Both the position numbers and the translations under genes were made by a program. The notes under the pieces were generated by a model that saw only the letters and a program-made list of their open reading frames with translations, was not told where the DNA came from and made no database searches. Shown piece after piece: positions 51,309-60,838 of a stretch of DNA of 64,000 bases. This DNA is from Planctomycetota bacterium (GTDB taxonomy: Bacteria; Planctomycetota; SZUA-567). The stretch covers positions 62,001 to 126,000 of the forward strand of contig JAGUZQ010000034.1 in the NCBI GenBank assembly GCA_020060765.1, in the 5' to 3' direction. How positions within the stretch are numbered: the first letter of the stretch is position 1; the number at the start of each line of letters is the position of its first letter.

Positions 51309-52442
51309 TCAAAGCCTGACCACTTCCCCCGTCTCGCGGCTTTTAATCGCGGCGTGGCACAGTTGACTGGCCACGAACCCGTCCCGCGCCGACGCCGCTT
51401 CCGGCAGCCGGTTTTCCTGAATGCACTGCGCGAAATGGTCGATCAACCCCAGCCAACCCTTGTCCACCATGTAATTCCAGTGCGGCGCGTGTTCGTTCAT
51501 GTAGGTTTCAATTTCCGCGTCGCAGCCTGAGTCCCCGCCGTTTTCCTGTTGGTGCAAGTATTCCCATCCCATGCGACGGAAGGCATACAGCCCTTCCGCG
51601 CCTAGCGTGGAAAAGATATGCTTGTGCGCGAACTCGCGGTCGGGATGGGTATGGCCGGCGAAACGCTGCATCGGCGCGACCCCGGGATAGCCGAAAGCGC
51701 GCAACTCCACGAATTCCTCCACCGTCACCGAACCGCACCGTGAAATCGCTTCCAGCCGTTCCTTGGTAAAATCGCGCGTGGCATAACCGCTGTTGAGAAT
51801 AGTCGCCACGCAGCCGGACGCGAATTTCATGGTGTAAATTTCATCGTCGGGGCGGGAGCAGGCGCAATAGATCGAAGCCGCTTCGCTACCGACAATCCAG
51901 CGCAACGCGTCGAAGATGTGGCAGACCTCGTGGATCACGCGCACGCCGGGCGGATTGCCCTTGCCCCAGCGCCAGTATTCGTCGCTGATGCGGTAATAGA
52001 TATTCTGCGCGCCGCCGTCGGCGTTGAGCAATTCCCGCGCGCGGAGATAGGACGGAGCCCGCCTTCGGTTAAATCCCACCACGACGAATTTACCCGCCCG
52101 ACGCTGCGCCTCCACCACTTCCTCGCATTCCTCCACCGTGGCCGCCAACGGTTTTTCCACATAGACGTGCTTGCCCGCCGCCAGCGCGCGGATGGTGAGT
52201 TTGGCCTGCATGTCCTCGCGCGTGGCAACCACAACGCCTTCGATTTCCGGATCGGCCAGCAGGTCGTCAACCTCGGCGGTGGCGTTGGGCACCCGGTATT
52301 TTTCCCGCATCCGCGCCAGCAGTTCCTCGTTCTTGTCGCAGACAGTTTTCAGATACACGTGCGGCGCGCGCATGAGATTGGGCAGATGCTGCGACTGGGA
52401 AATGCCGCCGGTGCCGATCAGGCCTAACACGGTTTTACGCAT
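51309..52442 (-). CDS. Gfo/Idh/MocA-family oxidoreductase
   Basis: The 377-residue protein has a Rossmann domain (LIGTGGISQSQHLPN) and the EKP motif (VYVEKPLAATVEEC) of the family, with a C-terminal alpha/beta domain containing H-E-x-C-H-I-F-D-A-L (VRVIHEVCHIFDALRW) with the usual catalytic histidine region. Such NAD(P)-dependent dehydrogenases oxidise sugars, inositols or modified glycans. It is last in a four-gene operon after the pseudopilin, GntR regulator and glycosidase-like gene; gaps are 11-25 bp. The sugar substrate is not known. Confidence 0.93.
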   Translation of the reverse strand: MRKTVLGLIGTGGISQSQHLPNLMRAPHVYLKTVCDKNEELLARMREKYRVPNATAEVDDLLADPEIEGVVVATREDMQAKLTIRALAAGKHVYVEKPLAATVEECEEVVEAQRRAGKFVVVGFNRRRAPSYLRARELLNADGGAQNIYYRISDEYWRWGKGNPPGVRVIHEVCHIFDALRWIVGSEAASIYCACSRPDDEIYTMKFASGCVATILNSGYATRDFTKERLEAISRCGSVTVEEFVELRAFGYPGVAPMQRFAGHTHPDREFAHKHIFSTLGAEGLYAFRRMGWEYLHQQENGGDSGCDAEIETYMNEHAPHWNYMVDKGWLGLIDHFAQCIQENRLPEAASARDGFVASQLCHAAIKSRETGEVVRL

Positions 52443-52467
52443 GGGATGTCCTTTTCATAAATGGGGG

Positions 52468-53223
52468 TTATTTTTGCAGTTTCCAGTCCTGGTTGAATTC
52501 TGCGGTGCCGTCGGTGGTATTGGTGGGCGCGTACTTGCGCAAAGTCACGTGCTGGTCGGCGAACAGCCAGTTCATGCCGCCCTTGTGGCAGGGAGAAATC
52601 AGGTTGCCGTACCAGTAGGCGCCGCCTTCAGAAGAAGCGGTGGTAGCCAGCCGCCAGCCGGTCGAACCCCCGCCGGAGTCTGGCAGGGAATCCGTGGCCA
52701 GTGCGGTGCCGGAGGCGTTGCGAATCGCGCCCAGGCGCTTGGGATAGTATTTGGCATTTGTACTATATGTCACTCCGCCGTGATTGTACGCCTCGGTCCA
52801 GCCGCCGGTGGTGGCGAGGCACGTGAAGGCAATGCCATATTGCGTGGAGGTGGGATAATTGGCCAGATTGCTGCGGCAGACAAAGGGGCTTCCCTGCCAG
52901 ATATAGCCTTGATAAGAGCCGTAGAGTTTGGCTTCCGGCGCTATATAGGGCAGCAGCAAATCGGCGAAAGTCCACCAGTGTCCGCCGAGGGAATAGCCGG
53001 TGGAAACCTGCGGCAGATAATCCCGGTTACCGTCGGCGTAGAGCGTCATCGCCACGTGCATCTGCCGGAAATTGTTCATACATTCCATCTGGTGCGCGCT
53101 TTCGATCGCGGCGCGCAGGGTCGGCAGCAGCAGTCCCGCCAGGATCGACAGGATCGCTATCACCACCAGCAGTTCCACCAGGGTAAACCGCCGCCCCTTC
53201 CGGGAATTGTCTGAAAGTTGCAT
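52468..53223 (-). CDS. Prepilin-type N-terminal cleavage protein (PVC type)
   Basis: This 251-residue protein carries the PVC-style signal SRKGRRFTLVELLVVIAILSILAG, with Arg rather than Gly just before FTLVE, a feature common in Lentisphaerota proteins, followed by MNNFRQMHVAMTLYADGNRDYLP and a C-terminal part with FADQHVTLRKY, typical of the H-X9-DG type. These proteins are numerous in Lentisphaerota and Planctomycetota genomes and of unknown role, often beside sugar regulators and hydrolases. GGGAGG lies seven bases before the ATG at 53223, which rejects the longer upstream frame. It is in the carbohydrate operon. Confidence 0.85.
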   Translation of the reverse strand: MQLSDNSRKGRRFTLVELLVVIAILSILAGLLLPTLRAAIESAHQMECMNNFRQMHVAMTLYADGNRDYLPQVSTGYSLGGHWWTFADLLLPYIAPEAKLYGSYQGYIWQGSPFVCRSNLANYPTSTQYGIAFTCLATTGGWTEAYNHGGVTYSTNAKYYPKRLGAIRNASGTALATDSLPDSGGGSTGWRLATTASSEGGAYWYGNLISPCHKGGMNWLFADQHVTLRKYAPTNTTDGTAEFNQDWKLQK

Positions 53224-53246
53224 GGCCTGCCTCCCTGTTTCCGATG

Positions 53247-54278
53247 CTAACGCCTGCCTGACGCCGGTCTGGTAGCTGTACAATCCAACAATTGCGCGCG
53301 CTGCTCGAACTGCGGGTTTTCCACCAGATCCGCCAGCAGCCGCAACGCCCTGCCTCCGACGTCGGCGTGAGGCAGATGGCAGAAATACACTTGTTGTTGC
53401 AGGGTTGCCACCTCCCGGCTTTCGTTGAAAAAGCCAAGCGGCAAACTGTTGCCGTTCCCTTGCAGCCACGCCCACGCCACCAGATTGAACATGCTGCCGC
53501 CGGTCACCAGCAAAGCGTCGACCTGCGGCGCTAGTTCTTCCAAGACTTCGACCACCAGATGCGGCGTAAGCTTCATCACGTGTGGCGTCAGGTCACGCGA
53601 AAGCTGCTCCGCCATGTCGGCACCCACCACCTCCCGGTAGCCTTCGCGACACAGGTTATGGTTGCGCCAGGCAAAGGTGCCGATAATGCCGATCCGGCGG
53701 AAGCCGTCTTCCCGCAGCAGCCGGGTCAGAGCCGCCGCGCCGCCGCGCCGGTCTTCGTTGGCGTAACCGTTGGCTTCGGGCTCCTCTTCCCCGGCCACCA
53801 CCCACGGCAGGCCGCAGTCGCGGATAGCCTTGCGGGGAAAACCCGGCGTGTGCCCGCCCAGGCGAAGCACGCCCTGGCATTGCAACGCGCTCAGTTCCTT
53901 GCGTCCTATCTTCGTTCCTTCCTCCAGCGACAGCAGGCGCACGCGGATATCCCGCGCTTCCGCTTCCTGCAACACCCCGTCCAGGTATTCCATCAACTGC
54001 GGCGTATAGCGGCTTTCCGCCGCGTCCAGCGGCACGGCGACGGTTCGCAGTTTCCGGCTGATGTCGCGGACAAAGGTGCCTTGCCGCACGCGCCTTTCCA
54101 CCAGCCCGTCCTGCTCCAGTTCCCTCAGCGCGCGGTTGGAAGTGATGGAACTGACCGCGAACATGCGCGCCAGTTCGGTGTGGCCGGGCAGTTTTTCTCC
54201 GGGCACGAACCGCCGGTCGCGGATCATCTCCCGCAACTGGCTGGCGATGGTTTCGTAAAGCGGCGGCGAAGAAGTCAT
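53247..54278 (-). CDS. GntR-family regulator with LacI-type ligand-binding domain
   Basis: Residues 1-72 form a GntR winged helix (YETIASQLREMI, GEKLPGHTELARMFAVSSITSNRALRELEQDGLVERR, GTFVRD); residues 80-343 form a periplasmic-binding-protein-like sugar domain with RRIGIIGTFAWRNH. This AraR-like arrangement is the standard sugar-responsive repressor of Lentisphaerota. It follows the glycosidase-like gene by 11 bp, so it is probably autoregulated; the palindrome at 57765 upstream of the operon is a candidate binding site. Confidence 0.92.
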   Translation of the reverse strand: MTSSPPLYETIASQLREMIRDRRFVPGEKLPGHTELARMFAVSSITSNRALRELEQDGLVERRVRQGTFVRDISRKLRTVAVPLDAAESRYTPQLMEYLDGVLQEAEARDIRVRLLSLEEGTKIGRKELSALQCQGVLRLGGHTPGFPRKAIRDCGLPWVVAGEEEPEANGYANEDRRGGAAALTRLLREDGFRRIGIIGTFAWRNHNLCREGYREVVGADMAEQLSRDLTPHVMKLTPHLVVEVLEELAPQVDALLVTGGSMFNLVAWAWLQGNGNSLPLGFFNESREVATLQQQVYFCHLPHADVGGRALRLLADLVENPQFEQRAQLLDCTATRPASGRR

Positions 54279-54289
54279 GCGAATTATCC

Positions 54290-57200
54290 TTATTGCACCG
54301 GGGCGAACTTAGTCTCGCGCAGCGGCAGCCAGAGCGAAATCCGGTCGGCCTTCCTGTCCCAGACCGCTATTTGCAGATTTTCCGCCGACCCGCCGCGCAG
54401 AATGCGCCCATCGGCTAGCGTAACCTCCAGCCTTATGTTGCGACAGCGAACGGTAGCCGCTCCCTGCGGGCGCAATACTTCCAGGCGATTGCCCCATTGC
54501 AGTCTCGCCACGTTTTCCGGCGTCAATTCCTGCGTTAAGGTTTCCCACTGGTTGGCTTTGTTAAAGGAAAGTTGCGCCACTGTCGCGCCGTTCAGCGTAA
54601 GTTCCGGTGTCGGCGTCTGTTCCTTTTCCGGATTCAAGGCATATTCCAGCGTCAGCTTCGCGCCGGTTGCCGCTCCGGCCGCGGGGAAGGCTGTCTCCAA
54701 CGGAGGAGCAACCGTAAAGTCGCAGGAACCCAGCTCCAGTCCGGCGGTGGAACTGCGGTGTTCCTGCGGCTGGAGCGAGGAAAAAACGCGTGTGCCGTCG
54801 GCGAGCAGCAACTCCAGGCAGACATTGCGTATGCCGTAATAATCGACGCCGGGATTTTGCAAAGCCAGCGTATTAGTCTGGCGAATAAGCGGGAAAGACT
54901 CTGGCGGAATCTCGACCTTCGTCACCGCCCAGTCGGGAAACTCTGCGTTACACCGCGCGAGCTTGGCGATCTCCCGCCCATTCAGCAGAATCGGCTTGGC
55001 GTATTTCCCGTCGCCGGAACCGGTAGCCTCGCATTTAAACCAGGCGCGCGCGATTTTCCCCAATTCCTCCTCCGCCTGCAAAGCCTGGGATAGAATTTCC
55101 ACCTTCGCTTCTCGACTGGCGTCGCCGACACTGACGCGCAAACTGGCAATCCCCCGCCGCCCCGCCGTCAGGCTCAACGTCTGTTCGCTTTCGCTCCGCG
55201 CCGACAGCGTGAGGGGAATGCTCTCCAGCAGCGCGCCGTCTTCTTCCAGCAGCAGTTGCTCCTGCCGCCAGTAAGCCAGATTAGTGATCCGCGCCGTGAG
55301 GGTGAATTGCTTCCCCGCCTCGACTTTAACCGGCGCATCGACCAAAGACAAAACCAGCGGCTGGCGCAGCAGCACCGCCGAAGTTTCCCGCACCGTCAGA
55401 TTGTCGGCGGTAAAGACCAGCGTGACCGGAACAAACTCCGCGCCCCGCGCCCAGGCGTCAGCAGTGTCGATCTGCACCGGAATAGAACGACTCTCTCCCG
55501 CCGCCGCCTCGCAGGGTAAGGAAACCTGTTTGTTGGCATATTCCACCGTCAGCGTACCACGCAGATTCCCGGCAGTGAGGTTGTCCAACGACACGACGAC
55601 TTCCTGCTTGCCCGGCGCAAATGACAGGCAGCTTTCCGCTGTCAAGGCGAGATGCGCGCCGGTCTTCTCGAAATTCACCACCGTGGCGCTGCGATGAACC
55701 GGCAGGGTGAGGCGGTAGGCGCCTTGCTCCGGCGCGCAGTTCAGCTTCATCTTTCCCGGCCAGGCGGGGCTGGTCAGGTATATTGCTTTATATGAATTAT
55801 CGTCGAAGCGAGCCGTTATTTTGCGGTTGTACAATTCGCCAGCCTGATCGCTGTAGGAGGCGTCCCATGTCACCAGCGTCACGATTCCCCGCCCCTGCGG
55901 ATCGACAAAGATATTGCCTTCCAGCTCTGCCGGTGTCTCCAGCGCGTTTTCCGTCAGCACCCAGCGTTTCCCGCGCAACTGGCGGAAAAACGGACGATAA
56001 GCGTCGCCAGCGTCGAGAATCCGGCGGCGCTCCTGTTTCCAGTCCAGTGTGTTGGGGTATTTGAATTTCCGCACCACCGAGGGCTGCACTCCGGAAATCA
56101 GGGAACGTTTAAGCACCTTCTCCCAGCCCTTTGCTCCTTCCTTTTCCGAGATACCGGTCAGAATGCAGACCGGCTTGCCCAAGATGCCGAGAAACCGGCT
56201 GCGCTCCATCCCGGCGCTGCCGCCCTCTGCCATGATGCCGTCGAAATACCGCCCCACGTCGACCGTATAACAGCCGTTGCCCCAGAGCGAAAGATTTTTC
56301 GGGTGCAGCTTTTCCACCACCTTGGGCGTAAAGTCGATATAGCCAAAACGGTTATTGTAGACCGGCACGCCCTGCACCATGCTGATGCCATCCTGCCGCG
56401 CGTAGTCGTAATGGAAGTAACAGACCTGGTCGTTGAAAATGCCGTCCAGTTCGGGATAGGTGGCGATGATCTTATCAACCTGATCCAGAATATATTTACT
56501 CCAGTTGTTCTGGGGGTCAACCGCCATCAGGATGCAGGTGTCTTCGTATTGAATCCACGGGTCGCCCTGGGTGTTTTTCGTACCGATTGCCTCGGGATAT
56601 TCCGCGCGCGCGAAATCGGTCCAGCAGTCGTTCTGGTTCCAATAGATAAGAGCCTGGGCGTTTACCCCGTGCAGGCGGCGGATAAAGTCGCGCACCTGTT
56701 CGTGGGTCTGGTCGGGCTCGCCCAGTTCCTCCACGCTCTTGCCCGGCTTCCCTTGCGCCCGCAAATTCGTATACCGGTCGCTTTGCGCCCAGTGGTAGGG
56801 TTCGGTTTCGGAAACGTATTTGCCGTAAAACGGGTAGGTGCCATGCACTTCCCACCAGGTCAGGTCCTGCGCCGCGCAATCCTGCAACTCGTCGTCCTCG
56901 ATCGGACGCCAGCTCGACATGGGGCCGTCGGTTTCCAGCGCCTTGGGTAACGAGAGTTCCAGCCAGTCCCGGTACTTGTCCGCGAACCAGCGCACCGCGC
57001 AGCGCCAGTCGCCGCCGTGAAAAAAGACGAAATAGGTGAACTTCCTCGCCACTCCCGGCTTCATCCAGATATTCCTGGCTTCCATAGTCAACTGCCCGTC
57101 AGGCTGGACAATGAATTTCTGCTGGGTGATTTTTTCCGCCGGATCGCGCACCACGGAAATGCCGCCGACGTGCTGGCGATAGGCAGTCCACATCGGAAAC

Positions 57201-57709
57201 GCCATCAGCGGATAGCCCGCCTCCAGCGGTTCATGCAAGCTGTCGAAGGCGTGATGGTTTTCCTCGTCAGTGAGGAAAATGGAAGTTCCCGCCAGCGCCA
57301 ACGGCAAATTCCAGGCGACAGTGGCGCCGAAATCCTTTTCACCTTTATAGGTAAATTCCACGCTGAAAACCAGATGGTCGCCTGCGTTACGGTATTCCAG
57401 CTTTCCGGCAAATTCCTCGCCTGTCAGTTGATAACTCGCGCTTTCGGCAGTGTTGGCGGCGTCGGCGGTAACCGCGAGAACGAATTCACGTTTCGCATTC
57501 ATCTCGTCCTTGATGCTGAGGCCGGTTTCCGCGCTCAACCAGGAGGTTTCGCCTTGCCGCAATTTGCTCAACATGCCGGTCTGGGGGTTGATTTCGTATT
57601 GCATGGCAGACTCCACTTCCCCTGCCCCAGACCAGGCCGCAGTCAGCAAAAACACGAGATTTGCCAGCGCCACCCTGAATAATAATGATCTGCGTGAAGT
57701 CTGCGGCAT
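54290..57709 (-). CDS. Large exported glycoside hydrolase-like protein
   Basis: The 1139-residue protein has a signal peptide (about residues 1-30, RRSLLFRVALANLVFLL). The N-terminal 250 residues look like a beta-sandwich; residues about 250-650 read like a (beta/alpha)8 barrel (YWNQNDCWTDFARAEYPEA, YPELDGIFNDQVCYFHYDYAR, IMAEGGSAG), with Asp and Glu at strand ends that could be catalytic. The C-terminal half is a chain of beta-rich modules. I do not recognise the exact family; the pattern suggests a retaining glycosidase related to GH36/GH31-like clans. AAAGG lies before the ATG at 57709; a start 16 codons upstream at 57757 is less likely. It heads the operon with the GntR regulator. Confidence 0.72.
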   Translation of the reverse strand: MPQTSRRSLLFRVALANLVFLLTAAWSGAGEVESAMQYEINPQTGMLSKLRQGETSWLSAETGLSIKDEMNAKREFVLAVTADAANTAESASYQLTGEEFAGKLEYRNAGDHLVFSVEFTYKGEKDFGATVAWNLPLALAGTSIFLTDEENHHAFDSLHEPLEAGYPLMAFPMWTAYRQHVGGISVVRDPAEKITQQKFIVQPDGQLTMEARNIWMKPGVARKFTYFVFFHGGDWRCAVRWFADKYRDWLELSLPKALETDGPMSSWRPIEDDELQDCAAQDLTWWEVHGTYPFYGKYVSETEPYHWAQSDRYTNLRAQGKPGKSVEELGEPDQTHEQVRDFIRRLHGVNAQALIYWNQNDCWTDFARAEYPEAIGTKNTQGDPWIQYEDTCILMAVDPQNNWSKYILDQVDKIIATYPELDGIFNDQVCYFHYDYARQDGISMVQGVPVYNNRFGYIDFTPKVVEKLHPKNLSLWGNGCYTVDVGRYFDGIMAEGGSAGMERSRFLGILGKPVCILTGISEKEGAKGWEKVLKRSLISGVQPSVVRKFKYPNTLDWKQERRRILDAGDAYRPFFRQLRGKRWVLTENALETPAELEGNIFVDPQGRGIVTLVTWDASYSDQAGELYNRKITARFDDNSYKAIYLTSPAWPGKMKLNCAPEQGAYRLTLPVHRSATVVNFEKTGAHLALTAESCLSFAPGKQEVVVSLDNLTAGNLRGTLTVEYANKQVSLPCEAAAGESRSIPVQIDTADAWARGAEFVPVTLVFTADNLTVRETSAVLLRQPLVLSLVDAPVKVEAGKQFTLTARITNLAYWRQEQLLLEEDGALLESIPLTLSARSESEQTLSLTAGRRGIASLRVSVGDASREAKVEILSQALQAEEELGKIARAWFKCEATGSGDGKYAKPILLNGREIAKLARCNAEFPDWAVTKVEIPPESFPLIRQTNTLALQNPGVDYYGIRNVCLELLLADGTRVFSSLQPQEHRSSTAGLELGSCDFTVAPPLETAFPAAGAATGAKLTLEYALNPEKEQTPTPELTLNGATVAQLSFNKANQWETLTQELTPENVARLQWGNRLEVLRPQGAATVRCRNIRLEVTLADGRILRGGSAENLQIAVWDRKADRISLWLPLRETKFAPVQ

Positions 57710-57764
57710 AACTTGCCTTTCTTGTCCAAAGCCGTGAAAAGTGGAACTGTTTTTCAAAACCCAT

Positions 57765-57778
57765 CTGTATATATACAG
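57765..57778. promoter_or_regulatory. Candidate operator CTGTATATATACAG
   Basis: A perfect 14-bp palindrome 55 bp upstream of the glycosidase-like start. TGTA-N4-TACA resembles the TTGTACGTACAA-type sites of AraR-like GntR regulators, and such a regulator is encoded second in the operon. The rest of the 306-bp gap to 58015 shows nothing else recognisable. Confidence 0.5.
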
Positions 57779-58015
57779 CAGGTTTTGCGTTAGTCAAATT
57801 CTTGTTTCCAAATATTTGCAGAAATTTTTTACGCTTCAGGAGGTAAGGGAGCAGGAAAACAAGCTCTCTTTCTGGGACGGGGATTTGGGAATGAGGTTCA
57901 GGTAAGACCAATATAGCCAGCGCAATAAGTTAAACTTCTGTCAGTCATGGCATATACAAGCCTTTGATAAATAAAAAGATAAGATCATTCGAAGCGTTAT
58001 ATACGCATACACAGG

Positions 58016-59707
58016 CTACGCCAGAGCCGGTTTCGCGCCATGCCCCGGTTGCTGGCGGCGAAAGGTTTCCTCTGCTACGCGCTTACGCGCCAACATCATG
58101 TCCAGCATCCCCACCGGCTTATGCCCATCGCCTTTAGCTACTACCGGCATCTGGTCGATTTTCAGTTCCCGCATCCGCCGCATCACCTCCAGCAGCGACT
58201 CCTCCGGCGTGGTCTGGTCTGTCGCAGGCAGCATCACATCAGAGGCAATGATCCAGTCCCACGACGACTGGTCGGCCAGCAGCGCCTTCATCCCCCCGAG
58301 GGAAAAGATACCAGACAAGCTGCCGTCGGCCTTCACTACCGGATAGACCAGGTAATCATGTTCCACCAGCGTGCGCATGGCCGCCACCAGCGGCGTGCTT
58401 TCGGGAATAGCGACCACATCCTTGTCCATGGCGTCTGAAACTTTCCAGCTCGCTTCCACATCCTCCTCCGTGATGTTGCGTCCGATTTCGCCCGCCAGCT
58501 TGACCGCCAGCTTGACCATCGGCGGCCCGATAAGCTGAACCACCAGCGTTGTCGCCGTCACGGCAAAGATGATGGCGTCGCCCAGGGACAGCCCCGGCGT
58601 GGCGGAAATTCCGGCGAGGTGGTGGCTGGCCATGATTGACAAGCCGATCGCCACGCCGCCCTGCGCGAAAATGCCCATGCCCAGGTATTTGCGCACCGCC
58701 GGATCGCTGCCGGTCAGTTTCGCCCCCAGCCACGCTCCCGCCATTTTTCCGCCGCTGCGACCGACGATATAAACCGCGACAATCGCCCACAGCCAGCCCG
58801 GCATTCCCGACACTGTCAGCCGCGCGCCGACCAACACGAAAAAAATCACGTAAATCGGGATGGAAAATCCGCGCATGATCTTGAACAAGTCCTCGCTGCG
58901 GCGCGGTGCCAGGTTGATCAACGCGAACCCCAGGGTCATCGCCGCGAGAATCACGTCCATCCCCGCGTATTCGGAAATGCTGATCAGCAGCATGATCATG
59001 CCAATAGAGATGGCCAGCGCCTTTTCCGGCTGCGGCAGCCAACGCAACAGGAACCGCAAAAGCAAGGCAAAGACCAGACCCAGCGCCGCCGCGCCGCCCA
59101 GTTCCAGCGCGATTTTGCCCAGTTCCGCCACGAACGAACCGGAGGACTGCGTCAGGAATTCCGCCGCGCTGGTGCCCAGTCCGTAGAGGGTCATGGCCAG
59201 CGCGTCGTCCAGCGCCACGATGGCGGTGATGGAGGTGGTGAGCACCCCCCGCGCGCGGTATTCCCAGAGCACGTCGATGGTCGAGGCAGGGTCGGTGGCA
59301 GAGGCTATGGCACCGAAAACGATTCCCGCCGCCGCCGCGACCGAGATGCTGCCCGAGACATGGTACATGATCAATCCCGACGCCGCGCCTACCAGAATAA
59401 ACGCACCCAACCCCTCGCCCAGCAGGATGGCGACGAATTGCCGCATGTATTTCCGGAACGTGTCGATCTTCAGCTCGCCGCCGACCAGGAAACCGATCAC
59501 ACCCAGCGCGAACAGGTTCAGCGGCCGCAGGGCGACGATGTCGGGAATCCGGATCAGCTGCAAGCCGCTTTCGCCCAGCAGCAGGCCGATAGCGATATAA
59601 CCGACCACCTGCGGAATGCGCAGCCGCTGGAACAGCCACGCCCCCAACATGCCCCCGAACACGCCCATGCCCAGAATAAATAGCACGCCCAGTTTTATTT
59701 CGTTCAT
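58016..59707 (-). CDS. CPA2-type cation:proton antiporter with CBS domains
   Basis: The 563-residue protein has about 12 transmembrane segments (residues 1-400) of the Na+/H+ or K+/H+ exchanger type, with the motifs SATDPASTIDVL and VALDDALAMTLYG holding the ion-binding aspartates, and then two CBS domains (about 430-550), which bind adenine nucleotides and gate the transporter: VVAIPESTPLVAAMRTLVEHDYLVYPVV and MLPATDQTTPEESLLEVMRRM. No TrkA-N domain is fused. It lies alone on the minus strand. Confidence 0.9.
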   Translation of the reverse strand: MNEIKLGVLFILGMGVFGGMLGAWLFQRLRIPQVVGYIAIGLLLGESGLQLIRIPDIVALRPLNLFALGVIGFLVGGELKIDTFRKYMRQFVAILLGEGLGAFILVGAASGLIMYHVSGSISVAAAAGIVFGAIASATDPASTIDVLWEYRARGVLTTSITAIVALDDALAMTLYGLGTSAAEFLTQSSGSFVAELGKIALELGGAAALGLVFALLLRFLLRWLPQPEKALAISIGMIMLLISISEYAGMDVILAAMTLGFALINLAPRRSEDLFKIMRGFSIPIYVIFFVLVGARLTVSGMPGWLWAIVAVYIVGRSGGKMAGAWLGAKLTGSDPAVRKYLGMGIFAQGGVAIGLSIMASHHLAGISATPGLSLGDAIIFAVTATTLVVQLIGPPMVKLAVKLAGEIGRNITEEDVEASWKVSDAMDKDVVAIPESTPLVAAMRTLVEHDYLVYPVVKADGSLSGIFSLGGMKALLADQSSWDWIIASDVMLPATDQTTPEESLLEVMRRMRELKIDQMPVVAKGDGHKPVGMLDMMLARKRVAEETFRRQQPGHGAKPALA

Positions 59708-59791
59708 TTTCGTCTCCTCCCGCAGCGCGGGAATAGATGGGAAAAAATGGCAAAGTTGGCAGAACCACAGGTTAGCGGCGGGAGCGAAGTG

Positions 59792-60094
59792 TCAGATCAA
59801 CAGATGCGTGACCGAGAGGCATTGCACTAACTGGTCGATAAAGGAGAAATACCGTCGCGTGGCACCAGCACCAGGGAAAAGGTTTCTTTGAAGCGGGTTT
59901 GACGCAAGCAGGGGTAGCCGGTTTTCCCACGCCGCCCATTTCTCAATGTCTTCGTCACCCGCCTCGTAATCGTCAGCATGTCGCAGAAGACATGCGGCCT
60001 TGTGCGAGACAAAGGATTTTGCCGAAGACGGTTGCGCTTCCACGGAGGAGGTGGAGATCAGCAACAAGGCGGTCAAGGCGAAGCGCGGCAGCAT
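59792..60094 (-). CDS. Small exported hypothetical protein
   Basis: The 100-residue product has a signal peptide (MLPRFALTALLLISTSSVEA) and a polar mature part with two cysteines. GAGGT lies six bases before the ATG. I recognise no family. It follows the gene region of the antiporter on the same strand with an 84-bp gap. Real, on balance, because of the signal peptide and ribosome site. Confidence 0.5.
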   Translation of the reverse strand: MLPRFALTALLLISTSSVEAQPSSAKSFVSHKAACLLRHADDYEAGDEDIEKWAAWENRLPLLASNPLQRNLFPGAGATRRYFSFIDQLVQCLSVTHLLI

Positions 60095-60222
60095 GGCGAT
60101 ACCTCATATACGCACGAAAGGTAAATGTCTCAGCGTAACAGGCGAAACGCGTTTTGTCAAGTTTGGGGTTTGCGCGGGAGGCGGGCTTGCCAAAGCGATC
60201 ACATTAAAAAAAACCTGTGGTT

Positions 60223-60248
60223 GTCATTCCCGCGGAGGCGGGAATGAC
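60223..60248. repeat. Single GTCATTCCCGC...GCGGGAATGAC palindrome
   Basis: An 11-bp perfect inverted repeat with a GGAG centre; same family as 6032-6109. It lies in the gap between the small exported protein and gcvH. Confidence 0.65.
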
Positions 60249-60318
60249 GTTCGCACGATAACAGTTTATCGCTAAAGAAAGGAGCGCGACAGTCTTGCGC
60301 TCGCAGAAGCGCGATAAC

Positions 60319-60342
60319 GAAATATGCGCGTGCGGCACGCAC
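60319..60342 (-). repeat. Post-stop hairpin repeat GTGCGTGCCGCAC, copy 2
   Basis: On the minus strand, one base after the gcvH stop, GTGCGTGCCGCAC is followed by GCGCATATTTCG, as after the prepilin gene at 29189. Confidence 0.65.
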
Positions 60343-60343
60343 C

Positions 60344-60730
60344 TCAGGCTTCGGCGATGAACTCTTCGTATTCCTCGGCGCTCATGAGATTGTCCAGGTC
60401 GGACTTGTCGCTCATTTCGACCTTGAAAATCCAGCCCGAGTCGTAGGGGTCGTGGTTGATGTTTTCCGGAGTGTCCTCCAGGTCGGGGTTGACTTCGATA
60501 ATCACGCCGCCGACAGGAGAGAACACGGGGGAAGCCGCCTTGACCGACTCGATATTGGCCGCTTCATCGCCGGCGTTGATCTCGGTGTCGTCTTCAGGCA
60601 GTTCGACAAAGGTGATGTCGCCAAGTTCACTCTGGGCGTGGTCGGAAATGCCGATGGTGGCGACATTCTCCTCGACCAGAACCCATTCATGGGTCTTCGC
60701 GAAAAACAGGTCTACCGGTACGTTACTCAT
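60344..60730 (-). CDS. gcvH: Glycine cleavage system H protein
   Basis: GcvH carries the lipoyl arm that shuttles the aminomethyl group between P, T and L proteins of the glycine cleavage system. The 128 residues have the family pattern THEWVLVEENVATIGISDHAQSELGDITFVELPE and the lipoyl-lysine K64 in ESVKAAS, with NHDPYDSGWIFKV near the end. gcvT and gcvP are not in the window. A GTGCG hairpin follows the stop immediately. Confidence 0.95.
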   Translation of the reverse strand: MSNVPVDLFFAKTHEWVLVEENVATIGISDHAQSELGDITFVELPEDDTEINAGDEAANIESVKAASPVFSPVGGVIIEVNPDLEDTPENINHDPYDSGWIFKVEMSDKSDLDNLMSAEEYEEFIAEA

Positions 60731-60838
60731 GCTGGCCTCTCCTTATCCGTCTGGAACTGGCGAATTTCCGCAAGCTGATGGCTGAAAATCATGCCTAATC
60801 TGATACCCGCAAGCGGCGGGGTTTGTCAATAGTTATAA

